Below are positions 1 through 10,702 of a stretch of DNA of 64,000 bases, piece after piece (position 1 is the first letter of the stretch; each line of letters begins with the position of its first letter). Under the pieces are notes generated by a model. That model worked only from the letters and a program-made list of their open reading frames with translations. It ran no database searches and was not told the origin of the DNA. The position numbers and the translations under genes are program-made. Source of the DNA: Wolfiporia cocos (taxonomy: Eukaryota; Basidiomycota; Agaricomycetes; Polyporales; Phaeolaceae); the NCBI GenBank assembly GCA_029448655.1, contig JACCLO010000004.1, forward strand, positions 1,922,001 to 1,986,000. Direction: 5' to 3'.

Positions 1-853
1 GGCAGAATTCGACCACGCACACCTTCCATCGTGGCTTTGTTGATTGTAGGCATCAATAAGCTTTATTGAAGTATACATGCTGCTAACTGAATGGACGGTG
101 TCGTACAGATGGGAAGTGGCGATACGGGCAAGCGCTTGGACTAATGAGAACAGTGCTTGACCGATAACTCCTATGTGATGGGCCGATTTGGAAATGTAAC
201 GACTATGTCACGTAACAGTCATGTATTGGAACATTTGATGAGTTTGTATGAGGACTATCTTATAGTCGTAAGCATGAGTGTCCTGCAACGATCAGATAAA
301 TTCACACGCTGTCTCGAACTTATGAGACGCTATATACAGGAAATATATTGTACCTGTACGGGTCGGTCATTTGAGAATCATTGTTTTGCATGATATCATT
401 CGAGGACGCCTACTGTTCACAAACAAAGTTGTAACCAATGGTGCTTGAGAACCAGGCTGCTTGCCATATTTCCTCCAGTGCGAGGTGTAGATTGAGGTTG
501 CAATCACCACAGTTAACTGTGATACAACGATAAAAGCTATAAAAATGGCTGTCGATAAACATCAACTTGCATCAAATATCGCTACGACTTCGTGGTAGAC
601 GTACATCTTCGATCCGGCGATATCTGTGAGGTTAATTGTCACAGCGTGCATACTCACATGATATAGCCATTTCTATTGCCTGGGTAGCCATAAGCACATA
701 TATTGACTCCCTCTCTGTCCCACACATAAGCCTTGTTTTTCCGTACATGAACACCGCATTTAGTCATAATTACTTGACACAGTGATACAAGTGTATACAA
801 AAAAGCGCATATATTGATGCTGACCCTCGTTGAAATCGCATCAGCGGAGGGAC
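1..853. other. Region without recognised gene
   Basis: No convincing gene, RNA or repeat is visible. The only open frame of note (157-393, + strand, 78 codons) starts at a TTG and shows no recognisable motif, so it is not called. The sequence is moderately AT-rich and ends at the left arm of a fold-back repeat. Confidence 0.6.
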
Positions 854-1547
854 TTCAGTCAATTATCTTAATCTGCCAACTGCCCTTCGCTTAAGAAATC
901 GCAGTTGCGAGCTAGGTTGGCACGCAGATTAATCTGCTAGCTGTGGCAGATTAATCTACTGTGACAATAAAATGGTACATCCAGGATTCAAACCAAGGAC
1001 CTTAGCACAGATGAGAATAAGAGCATCGCAGCATACATTAGCCAACTGAGCTACGGTGCAACTGGTGTCTACACACTTTTAGGAAATATATAGAGTATTT
1101 TGTAAACTTCATTTTTGCAGTTTAACATCTTCCATAACACAAATACAAATGAATCTGCCTCTAAAGACCTGTGATTTCAGTGTATTCAACTTTCCCATTG
1201 TGAGTTGCTCCAGGTCAGGCATGGTAAAACAAGCTACCACTATTATTGATTTCTTTATGCTTGTTGTAGTATTTAGTTGCCTTGATGATTTGTGTGTAAA
1301 ATTCGCGTTATATATATTTTGATTGGTCAAATGAAACTGTTGTCACTATGGCTCAGTTGGCTAATTATGCTGCAATGCTCTTATTCTCATCTGTGCTAAG
1401 GTCCTTGGTTTGAATCCTGGATGTACCATTTTATTGTCACAGTAGATTAATCTGCCACAGCTAGCAGATTAATCTGCGTGCAAACCTAGCTCACAACTGT
1501 GATTTCTTAAGTGAAGGGCAGTTGGCAAATTAAGATAGTTGACTGAA
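854..1547. mobile_element. Fold-back element with ~195-bp inverted arms
   Basis: The left arm (854-1051) and right arm (1351-1547) are nearly perfect inverted copies over about 195 bp, separated by about 300 bp with no coding capacity. Most mismatches between arms are transitions (for example cttcgctt against cttcactt). Each arm ends inward at a tRNA-like block. Long arms with a short non-coding core fit a fold-back or Mutator-like non-autonomous element, but I could not find a clean target site duplication. Only loosely similar sequences (catcagcggaggg and catcaacgaagtg) flank it, so the superfamily is open. Confidence 0.7.
1346..1430 (+). other. tRNA-like Pol III box pair in fold-back arm
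   Basis: Within the right arm, tggctcagttgg (from 1349) matches the tRNA A-box consensus and ggtttgaatcc (about 1407) resembles the B box. The spacing is that of a tRNA with an enlarged or degenerate variable region. The left arm holds the same block on the - strand. The T-stem has a mismatch and no clean cloverleaf forms, so this is a tRNA-derived or SINE-like remnant rather than a functional tRNA gene. Confidence 0.5.
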
Positions 1548-1552
1548 ACTCT

Positions 1553-1876
1553 ACATCAACGAAGTGCAAGACTGTAGATCTACTCAAATCTATGTAGCAG
1601 GTCCTGTAACTGTAGCCGGACAGGTATAGTCATGTATAACCCCCTTATAGTAGCAGGTCTGCACAATAGCAAGTGCCCAAGTGACGTGTTCTTGCAAAGA
1701 CCTCACCTGAAACCCATGCTATTGCAAGGACTTCACCTGAGGCCCTTCACTATTGTGAGGACCTCACCTGAGGCCTGTGCTATTGCGAGGACTGCACAAT
1801 AGTGTTCCACTTGGCAGTGGCATGGCAGGAGCACCACTCTAGGGAACCGGTTCCAAAAATGCAGCTCTTAAAACAT
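1553..1876 (+). repeat. Dispersed repeat family A, copy 1, left part
   Basis: This stretch is the reverse complement of 29288-29606 at clear but imperfect identity. Both hold short internal repeats built on 'attgcgaggacctcacctga'. The repeat is interrupted at 1877 by element E1 and resumes at 18239. Allowing for E1 and a second insertion at 18521, the unit is about 650 bp, equal to the uninterrupted copy on the other strand. No coding capacity is seen. Confidence 0.8.
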
Positions 1877-2458
1877 TGTCACAGATTTGGGACATGCCAC
1901 TATTTTTCCCGTATTTTTACCTATTTATCTGGTATTTCTACGACCTTGTAGACATTCACGCTGCTAAGCGCCCATCTACACGTACATGCAACCAAACAAC
2001 ACGTACACAACACGGTATACGTCCACTTGTCATAACAACACGTACATAACACGCTTGTACGCGTCAATGACTCAGCGGACTAACCTCCGGTGTCACGCGC
2101 CTTACTCATATCCCGATACCGGGTTATCCACTTCCACAACATGGACCTACGGTCCAAACAAATGCTCTTACTGGTGCGGCCATTACCGGCGCACATGGTC
2201 TACTGTAGTTTACGACTTAACCATATTAGTTATGTCTGCGCACAGACCACCTTCATGTTTGGCTCCCTTACCGGTAACCAAACAAAGCATGTATATAAGT
2301 AGGGCTATCACTGCGGATAAGCCTTAGATTTGTTCTCTGCATTCGCACAGTTACACATCATTCCTGCTTGCGCCTACTAGCATCCTCACCAACCTCCAGC
2401 AACTACTTCAAGTCGCTTAACAAGGTTATAGAGTGAGTCCCACAACTAGTTTGTGTCA
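1877..2458 (+). repeat. E1 5' LTR
   Basis: Begins TGTCACAGAT and ends TTGTGTCA. A TATA box (tatataag, from 2292) lies 34 nt before agatttgttct (2326-2336), the proposed transcript start and self-primer sequence. It differs from the 3' LTR by about eight substitutions, all transitions, mostly at CpG. It lacks a 118-bp block present in the E4 LTRs. Confidence 0.95.
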
Positions 2459-2460
2459 TT

Positions 2461-2471
2461 AGAACAAATCT
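2461..2471 (+). promoter_or_regulatory. E1 primer-binding site (self-priming)
   Basis: agaacaaatct, two nucleotides after the 5' LTR, is the exact 11-nt reverse complement of agatttgttct at 2326-2336 in the LTR, about 34 nt downstream of the TATA box. No TGG-type tRNA complement follows the LTR. This is the arrangement known for Tf1/sushi elements, where the folded mRNA 5' end primes minus-strand synthesis. Confidence 0.85.
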
Positions 2472-3453
2472 CCCCCTACCCCCGCCCTTGCGCTTGCGCT
2501 TGGGCCTGGGTTTCTATCCTACAGGGGCTATTGCTCGTTGCTGCACACATCCCTACTCTTGACAAAGAGTTTGGGGTGATAGTTGAGATCTGGGGGATAC
2601 ATCGCCATCCTCGGCAGAGGATTGGCAACCAGGGAAGCCACACCGCCTTTTTAGGCAGGAGGCCTACCTAACCCGGACTCCAGGGTCAAGGAGACACGGT
2701 CCTCGCTGACAAGCTTGGACTGTGAGCGGTTAAGACCCGCCTGTGGAGAAGAGGGGACGGTCTGCCTGTGTGCGCCCAACCCCCTGCCATGGCAAGCGTT
2801 GTCCAGCGCCCTATCGCTATCCACAGGGTCATCACTATGATGGCATGGGAATTTTCCAAAGCCGCCGCCCAGGCATAAGGGCCCTGCTTTGAACCCGTCA
2901 TGGGAAAAGCAGTGAGGGGGATCATCTTCGGATAATCCTGCCAAAGGACAAGTGCGGCAGCCACAAAACATAAGTCCTCCGGGCAGTTCGGCGTGCACGT
3001 CATGGGGTCAAATAGGGCAAAGGGGTACACTTGCGCGCCTTAGGGCTAATCCACTTACCTGTGGACGTGATGGTATTCCAATGTCCTGAAAAAGTCCCCA
3101 TGATAGTCTGTAGACGGCAACCTCATTGTTGAAGCATGGACAGGCTAAGGGATGTAAAATCCCAGCCACTTTCTGGCATCATCCCTCCAGGGCGGTGTCG
3201 TGTATCCGAATCCCAATCATCTGACCCAGGAACCGGCCTGGCAGTCAGCAACTCTACCCCTGGAGTCGGCGCCTCTGACCGTTAGGGTCATGCGAATATC
3301 CGCGCCACCTCGGCACAGGGTTTGCGCGCAACATAAGAGTAATTATGCCCCGTAGTACACCTTCTTTGCTCCTGAAAAGGAGTCCACTACCCTACCTTAC
3401 ATAAACCCTTCTATTCCTGTTCTTGGACGTATCACTGGGAAACTTCGTTTCTC
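2472..3453 (+). other. E1 untranslated leader
   Basis: A GC-rich leader of about 1 kb with no convincing ORF. It is co-linear with 44733-45740 in E4, and clear blocks recur in the E2 leader on the opposite strand: the 'cggactccagggt' block, the stretch around 2758-2800, and the blocks around 3240-3330. Conservation without coding suggests RNA function such as packaging, dimerisation or translation control. That role is inference. Confidence 0.6.
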
Positions 3454-4377
3454 ATGAAGGCTGCACTTTCTAGAATCATGCCCCGTGTTACCCGTCGCAC
3501 CCGTGGCTCCTCCACTGCCCCTTACGTTAAGCCGGCGAAGCGGTCCCTTCTCAGCCGCATCGACACCGCCGACATTCCTCGGGCAGAGGACGTCACATAC
3601 ACGCTTCCTGTAAGGGAAGACTACACTGGGAAGCTCCATCTTTGGGAGATTCCCGTCCACATGCCAAAGCACATCGCTGAGGCTGGGAAACCCGCTCCTC
3701 GACCTCCCAAACCAGTTCCACTCGCCAAGCGCATCTGCACAGAGGAAGAGAAGCTAGCCGCTTCCATTACCGCCATGGAGAACCTCATCAAACTCCGCGA
3801 ACTCAACAAGCTCAAGCTCGCCCGCGATAAGCTGAATAAGCAAATCGCCGCCAAACAAGCCGCCAAGGAAGCCAAGCAAGCAGCTTCTTCACTGGCCCTC
3901 CGCCTCTCCAGCCGGGCGGCCGGACCTTCCGTTCCGGCCAACCACAAGATTCTCGACCCTTCCCTCATCTTCGGGAAGAAAAAGCCTCTCCAAGCATGCG
4001 ATCAAGTTATTCCCATGCTAGAAGGCACTCTCACTCGTCTCACTCCTCTCGCCAACCACCCCCCTAATTACCCAGGCTTCCATATGGAAAACGACATTCG
4101 TTTCCATACTATGGTAGTAGAATTAGAGGACTTGGTGGATAACGTCAAGGATAGAGCGAGACGGGGGAGGATCACCAATAGAGAGTGGAGAATTATGAAA
4201 AAATACTGTAAACAACTCGGCAACATTTCCTTTTCGGATTGGCGTACGGACTTGGCTCGTATCATAGCAGAATGCGTAGCGCTACAAATTTCTTTTGCCT
4301 CCGGTGTAACACCACCTGACAAGGTGGCAGGGCCCTCAACTACTTCGGTAGAAGAAGATATACTCGCGATTGTATAG
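3454..4377 (+). CDS. E1 upstream ORF (ORF1), unknown function, 307 aa
   Basis: An intact ATG-started frame between leader and gag, ending 146 nt before the gag ATG. The N-terminus is very basic (residues 1-30, RVTRRTR). Residues about 100-150 are rich in Ala, Lys, Leu and Glu and look like a helix or coiled coil. A conserved acidic C-terminal domain follows (FHTMVVELEDLV, DWRTDLARI). No protease, RT or zinc knuckle is present. E4 carries the same protein with 13 substitutions by my count and no gaps, mostly conservative, so the frame has been maintained. It could be a matrix-like or nucleic-acid-binding accessory protein. I do not recognise the family. Confidence 0.75.
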   Translation: MKAALSRIMPRVTRRTRGSSTAPYVKPAKRSLLSRIDTADIPRAEDVTYTLPVREDYTGKLHLWEIPVHMPKHIAEAGKPAPRPPKPVPLAKRICTEEEKLAASITAMENLIKLRELNKLKLARDKLNKQIAAKQAAKEAKQAASSLALRLSSRAAGPSVPANHKILDPSLIFGKKKPLQACDQVIPMLEGTLTRLTPLANHPPNYPGFHMENDIRFHTMVVELEDLVDNVKDRARRGRITNREWRIMKKYCKQLGNISFSDWRTDLARIIAECVALQISFASGVTPPDKVAGPSTTSVEEDILAIV

Positions 4378-5713
4378 TAGAAATACTATCATCTTTTAAC
4401 TCTGAAATAGAGTGCGAATGTGATCTATAACAAAAGTTGCAGCTTTTCAAACTAAATCCCTTCTTAAGAATCTAAGACAATGAGTAACCGGAAACTAACA
4501 TTCGTCATAAACAGATTCACAAAATGTCTTCCATCTCCTCCGACAGCATCCCCCTCGCTCCCCGTCGCATGCGCCTCCGCTCAGAAGGGCCGGTGACCCC
4601 GGTAGCAGGGCCCTCAGGGACTCAACCCCTGGTGACCTTGGAGCATCTGAGCGAGGAAGAGGAAGAGGACGAAGCCGAGGATGTTCCCCCACAAAGGGAC
4701 TCCTCATCCAACCCCATGGGAACGCGTCCGGGTACACCTATCCCCGGATACCCACCGGCCCGCTACACCCGACCAATCGGGCCTGTCACAACACTCGAAA
4801 TAGAGTGTTCGGGTCCGGTCCGCCGAACCAAGGACGAGGTCGAACGAGGCCTCAAGGCCTACCTCCCAGAGGAAGACCAGCACAAGGTGGATGCTCCCCT
4901 GCATGGGGCAATCCTTGACGCCGCCGTACAACGAAGTGCGGCGATAACCCACGATAAGGTCGACACCTTTGGCTGGATGGTGTACGCCCGCCTGGAACGA
5001 ATCCATGGCAGAATCGACTCCCTGGCTGGGCAATCCAGGGCAATCGAACAAATGGCCCAAGACGAGCTACACGAAGCGGTCAGTTCAGTCCGCAACGAGC
5101 TTGTGTCCACTCTGGTGGACCTTGGCAAGGAACTCCAACAGGATTACACCGCCAAGTTCTCCGAAATGGAGAAACAGCTCCGGGACGACTATCGGACTCG
5201 GCTCGATGACCTCGAGGATGCGTTCGCCAAGCGCATGGAGAAAGTTGAAGAAGAACTTCGGAGAAGTCGCAAAAACCCCTCTGTTCCCAACCCTCCCGGC
5301 GTCCGCACACCCCCGGAAGAACCCGCACCGGCCCCCAACACTGCTCAAACCCGTGCAGCCGAGGCCGCTGCCACCGCACAAGCTGCAGCCGCTGCTGCAG
5401 CAGCCGTCACCCCGCAGATTCCAGGTCTGCCTCAAAACCTGAAAATTCCCCCTCCCCCCGAATTCTCTGGGTCATCTGGAAAGGTGACTGTGCAGGAATG
5501 GGTGGAAAAGATGGGCCTGTACTTCGGTACGCTCAGGGTCTACGACGACCATGACCGTATCACCACGGCCCTCTTCCGCGTCACAGGGGACGCATACAAG
5601 TTTTTCTCGCCTCTCATCAAGAAGGCAGGAAACGGTGAACCTCTCGGCACCTGGGAGGATTTCACCAAATCCGTAATGGTACAATACGGCAAAATGACGG
5701 ATAAGGAGATCGC

Positions 5714-6805
5714 TGACACAGTACGCCTGTGGGACTCACCAAGTGCCTATATGCTTGAGATAAGGCGACTTAGAGGGATAGACAGTACCAGCGCAGCAGG
5801 ATGTGAGAGGTTATTCTACGGCGCAAGCCGAGAGAATAATAGAACTAAAGTTATAGGGCGTCAAGCCCCTAGTTATATACATGTTTAAGGGAAGGTCACG
5901 TGCTACTAGCTAGTCGTTACCTTTCCTGGTTATGTGGCTTTGCCAAGAGGCGAAGCACTATCTTATCTGATGTTTATGGACTCTATCTACAATGGCCGTG
6001 ATGGGCCCTAATGGCCGCACCAATCGTAGGAGAGCGATTTGTGTATATTATCATATGAACGCGGGCGCAGCCCGGGTATATGGGAAGCCGGTTGCCGGAT
6101 ACCGTGAGGTATAATGGCGATTGGCCGGTCTTCGTGTGATGACCAAGGCGAGGCGCCGAGGTCGTTATGCCATTGGACGGGAAGTACCGTGGCATGTGTT
6201 ACAGCCCAGACCGGATGGTTACCGGGGCATGTATTGGACTTAGCTGTGAGGCGAGGTCCGGTGTTTGGGCGACGCCGTGATGGCAGAAGCCCGGGACTTG
6301 GAGAACACCGAGTCCGTGGGAGGCCGAGGAGGCCGTGACCTATAGCGATATAGCCTTGGTGCTATTATAGTGCTGTATGGTCGTGTTGCCGTTATTATGC
6401 GAAGGCGTGGCGCGCCTGAGGTGCCATTGTGATCAAGGATCTTATGGCGGTGGGAAGCTGTGAAGGCCGACCCAATAGTACAAGGCCGCGAGGCACTGTT
6501 TGTACATGTGGACATTATTATGCGAGCGTGCCGCGCTCGGCCTATCATTATGATCTACGATCTATGACGTGGCTGGTCTTGCTCTGTCGGGCGAGACCTA
6601 TATGACGTAGCTATACTATGCTATTGGACCGGAAGGTGCCGTAGCGTTATGTAAGCTGGTCATGTGGTTGATAAGCCCAGTTAAGAGCTTGTCGTGGTGG
6701 CAATGGGAGTTAACCCGTAGATAACTTGTAGGTAGACGTATAAATCCCAGGTAAATTGCTATAATCGTAGGAAAAATGCTGTAAGCCCCAGATAAATCTG
6801 TGACA
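5714..6805 (-). repeat. E2 3' LTR
   Basis: 1092 bp, the downstream LTR of the minus-strand element. The adjacent polypurine tract reads CCTAAAGCGGGGGTAA on the - strand (6821-6806). Short open frames inside recur in every copy of this LTR, including the solo LTR at 20545-21457, and are not considered genes. Confidence 0.92.
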
Positions 6806-6821
6806 TTACCCCCGCTTTAGG

Positions 6822-9690
6822 TTTCACCGTCCCTGGTGAAACGATTCATTCTTATGTATCCCAAGAGCGGTGCGACGCGTGATGACGAAGTGTCAAATAC
6901 CGTTGCTGTGCTGCCATACTGTAGGTTGTATGCAGGGATAAGATGAGGTTTCAGGACTTTGTAGTGGAGCCTGAGCGTTGTATGGGATAGCGATTTTATT
7001 CCTTATGGTGATTTGTAACGCGTGATAGCGAAGTGCTAAAATGCCGTTACTAGCGATTATCAACGCGTGATGACCGAAAGGTCAAATGCCGTTGTTGGGG
7101 AAGGATAGTCTTGTTACTAGAGTGTATTGTCATTGTGCACGCGGATCCTAAGAGGAAGGGCTTTCCTGTTATCGCTGAAGGTGTTCAAGTGCCTTTTCGC
7201 GACCTTTGTCGGATTGTTGCTTTTGCTTATGACGTTACTCGTAGTAGAAGGCGATATGGAAATGTTCCTCATATAGTGCCTTTGAGTCTACTTGTAATCT
7301 GTATCTCCAATAGCTTGCCAAGCGTATTAGAGGGTGCATTGTGTCGTTGTACGTATTTCGGATAAGCATTGTGCGATATTCCTTAGAGTGAGGGCCTCAC
7401 TGTTAGCTCTGGAGATTTTCTAGTGTCTCTTCGAGCCCTTGTGCGGATATGTTGCTTATGCGTAGTACCCATTGCGTGTAACATAGCGATGCTTTTTCGA
7501 CGTCTATTGCCTAGCGGTGAATGGGATTGCAAGTTCCTTCATTCGCGTGGCGGGTGTCTTAGGCTTTGTGCTTGTACAGGGGTAATCCTACTTTGTACGA
7601 CTTATGCGGTTGAACGGTTGTTAAAGGGCGTCGCCTTATGAACGTTTATGAGGCGTCGCCTCCCTAGTATCGCAAGTACTAAGCGTGAGACATTTGTCAA
7701 TGCCCATTTGTTACAGGGGTTGTGTCCCCTAGTTAGATTGCTTCTACGTAGCGATCTCTTCGGAGTCGTAAGTTCCGGAATGAAGCTGTGCCTTCGTGGT
7801 TGTATGCACTTATTTATTAACGAGTAGGCTTCTCGTGTAAAACCCCATAGTAAAGGTACTAATCATTGTGCATTATGGTCAATGCTTATGATTGTATTCC
7901 CTAGACTGTAGTGTCGTTGCCGTAGTGAGGCCTTATTGGGTAACCGTGAGAACATACATCCTTATCAGGAGTTGTCTCATATAGGTATATCCCGTAAGGG
8001 CTGAGGTCACGTGGTGGCGATGACGGTAGTTTCCAATGTGCTTGTATGTCGTTAAAGTCGTTGTTCGATTAAGTATGACATTGTAAGCGTGGGAACTGGG
8101 ATGATCGTTGGGGAAGGATATGTTTCGCTATTGGATAGATAGCTACTATATTCCTATTACAAGGTTGTCGTCCATATACGAATAGGACGGTACGAGCATG
8201 AATGAGGGTAATCAGGCCTCTTAGTGCATGTCGTTTGTTGCTTTCAAGACCGTAAGGTACTGTTGTAAGCGTGGGATAGCGGACTTTTGAAGGTCCAGAA
8301 TGCGGATTTAGGGTTCTCACCCCCTCTTCCACGTTTGATCTCCCGATCAAACCTATTCCGTTGTTTTTGGTTTTTAAAGAGGTTAAACCGCCTCTATAAC
8401 CCAAATAAGGGTGGGTGGATGTGGGCCGAAGGTATTGTTGACATATATCCATGTACGGCTGTATCCAGGTCGCTCGCATATGCGACCAAGTTTTTTATAC
8501 TAAGGTTTCCCATGCCCTAGTTTGTCGATACCGAAGAGTTTCTCAGGCTCTTGTTCGGTGTAGTGACGAGATGTATTCCTAATCGGGAGATAGGAAACAG
8601 ATCCGGATTTATTTATTACGTGTCTCGACGACGTAGGTTTCCGTAAACCAAGCAATTGTAATGATATCCGATTGCCAAATCGGAGTGATTGTCCTAAAAG
8701 ATGGGGCTCATCTGTTACTTCGGAGGATTTTCGAGTTTCCTTTTGAAGCCTTTTGCGGACGATCGCATTTTATTGCTAGTGTGAATTTCCAAATACAGTT
8801 GTTCTCCCCACAGAGAAAAGATGTCGTATTGGAGTGAAATCGTAAGTGAGATAGCTAGTCTCGTGACAATATTTGCGAGTGGCGTGCGAATTTGTCGATT
8901 TCGATTCGGGGGGGGACCGGTTTGGGACCGGTGTGAATTCGGCGATGTGCGAAAATGCCGAATGAAGTGTGATTCTGGAAGTCTTGACGACCTCCGCTAC
9001 ACTTCAAGGGAACGCGTATCAATAGCGTGTGTCCCTTGTTTTCCCTTCCTCTAACCCAGATTGCGAGATTCAATTAAGTAATCTATTGCGATCTGTTTGT
9101 ACGTGGAACGCCGGTGAGAACGGCAGTGTTTCCAATTATTTATAGACGCTTGTCAGACGTCTCTTCCCAAACGGATGGTAATTTCCTTGCCAGGAATTCC
9201 ATTACCGAAAGGGGTGCCCCCGTTCTAAGGTTCTTAACGAATGAAATGACCGTGACTAATGCTCAATAACCCGAATCCCCTTTTCAGGAGCGAAGACCGA
9301 AGTCAAACGGGCGCCGACGGATTATGGGTAATCCTTATCGACTTGGTAATAGGTTATTCCCACAGTAATGATAGTTATAAGCATATATTAACCATAGCGT
9401 ACACGTTCCTACGTCGGGCAAGGTACTAGTATCGTTGTTCGATTAACTAAGTGTACCTAAGACGAGAAAGGTTGCTTTTTAAGTACATAAGCGACCTTAA
9501 CCAGGCTAGATAACCTGGGAACCAGACGGTGACGCAGGATGTCCAAGGTTGAATACAAATGCTATTGGGCGGTTACTAAGCTACTTTACAAGGTAAGTAA
9601 ACTACTGGAGCCGCCGCTAAAACCATATATTAACTACTATTGACTGGGATACCAGGGTACCTAGAAGAGCGAGTCATCAGCGAACTATCG
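6822..9690 (-). other. E2 non-coding interior
   Basis: About 2.9 kb between polypurine tract and leader. No reading frame on either strand exceeds about 136 codons (8069-8479, - strand) and none shows gag, protease, RT or integrase motifs. The sequence has loose repeats such as 'aacgcgtgatagcgaagtg' (7017) and its variants at 6878 and 7062. In style, not clear homology, it resembles the 3' non-coding half of E5. Confidence 0.6.
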
Positions 9691-10689
9691 CTGAGTGGTC
9701 ATATTCATTGAACACAATAAGAACGGGGGCATGGTTAGGGGCAACCTCTTGGGGGTTGCCGCGCGGAATTAAACCGCCAGGTGTCGTCGCAGATGCGCAG
9801 ACCCAGTGCCAGAAGGCGGAGATATTCGCTTGTGCTTGGAACAGAGGCGCTCACTCCTGGGGTAGGGTCGGTGGTTGCCAGCATTTGATCGGCTGGACCA
9901 CATGGTTGGGAAGAAGATACACCGCCCCACCCCTGAACAGGAGCAGAGCGGGAAAGTGGGCCGCAGTATTGCACCGCAGCCCTTACCACGCCTCAATGGC
10001 AAGGCTTGCCGTATTAGGCCCCACTTGTGTCCATCAAGGGCAGCTCCTCTGTCGATCAAAGATCGCGCTTTAACGGACGCTCCACACATCTAAGATGGTG
10101 GGCCACGCCGCAGGCTTCCAGAGGGACCCTCAGATCCAGTTTCCCGTGGTGAGCACGCCGAGCCGCCCGGAGGACTGACGCTATTGGCTGCCGCTCAATG
10201 ACCTAGGCCGGCGCGGCCTTGCGAGCCGCGCCACCTCACCACTTTAATCCAATTAAGGATCCAAAGCGGGCCCCTTACGCCTGGGGATCGGCTTGCAAGA
10301 TTCCCACGCCGCCATAAGGGCGACTCTACTGGTAGAGATGGGGCGCTGAACAGCGCTTGCCATGTCAGGGGGTTGGGCGCACACAGGCAGACCGTCCCCT
10401 TTTCCCAGTAGATGGGTCTCAAACGCTGGCGCCAGCGACCTTTTCAGGAAGCCAGCGCCTCTCCTTAACCCTGGAGTCCGGGTTTGCAGGACCGCACCGC
10501 TGATTAGGCAGGCGCAGCCCCACTGGGTGGCAGGGGGATCAAACCCCCGCCGCTAGTATCCCCCAGAACCCAACCATTTAGCATACAACCCTTGTCAGGG
10601 CTGCAGAGGCAGATTGGGGCGCAATCTCAGACACCTGTGGGGGGAAAAACCCCAGGCCCAACCAGTTAAGGAAGGGCGGGGGGGTAGGA
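9691..10689 (-). other. E2 leader, homologous to E1/E4 leader
   Basis: Read on the - strand, this kilobase follows the E1 and E4 leaders block by block. Shared blocks are the C-rich start, the GGACTCCAGGG block, the GGGGACGGTCTGCCTG block (about 10400), the GCGATC..GATCGACAG block (about 10060) and the GCGAATATC block near the end. It stops about where ORF1 begins in E4. The autonomous and non-autonomous families thus share cis-acting RNA sequence. Confidence 0.7.
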
Positions 10690-10701
10690 AGTTCTATTAT
10701 T
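10690..10701 (-). promoter_or_regulatory. E2 primer-binding site (self-priming)
   Basis: On the - strand AATAATAGAACT follows the 5' LTR by one nucleotide. It is exactly complementary to AGTTCTATTATT (10835-10824) in the LTR, which lies about 26-33 nt after the TATA box (plus-strand gttatata, 10861-10868). Confidence 0.85.
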
Positions 10702-10702
10702 A

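Noticed and set aside
1346..1430. A functional tRNA gene
   Set aside because: No clean acceptor stem or anticodon arm can be folded, and the T-stem has a mismatch. Only the promoter-like boxes are convincing.
854..1547. Assignment of the fold-back element to a superfamily by TSD
   Set aside because: Flanking sequences are only loosely similar; no exact duplication of 2-10 bp abuts the arms.
6240..6548. Open frames recurring in E2-family LTRs
   Set aside because: Their recurrence follows LTR duplication. Frames are short, rich in Arg/Thr/Ser, and truncated in the solo LTR at 20545-21457.
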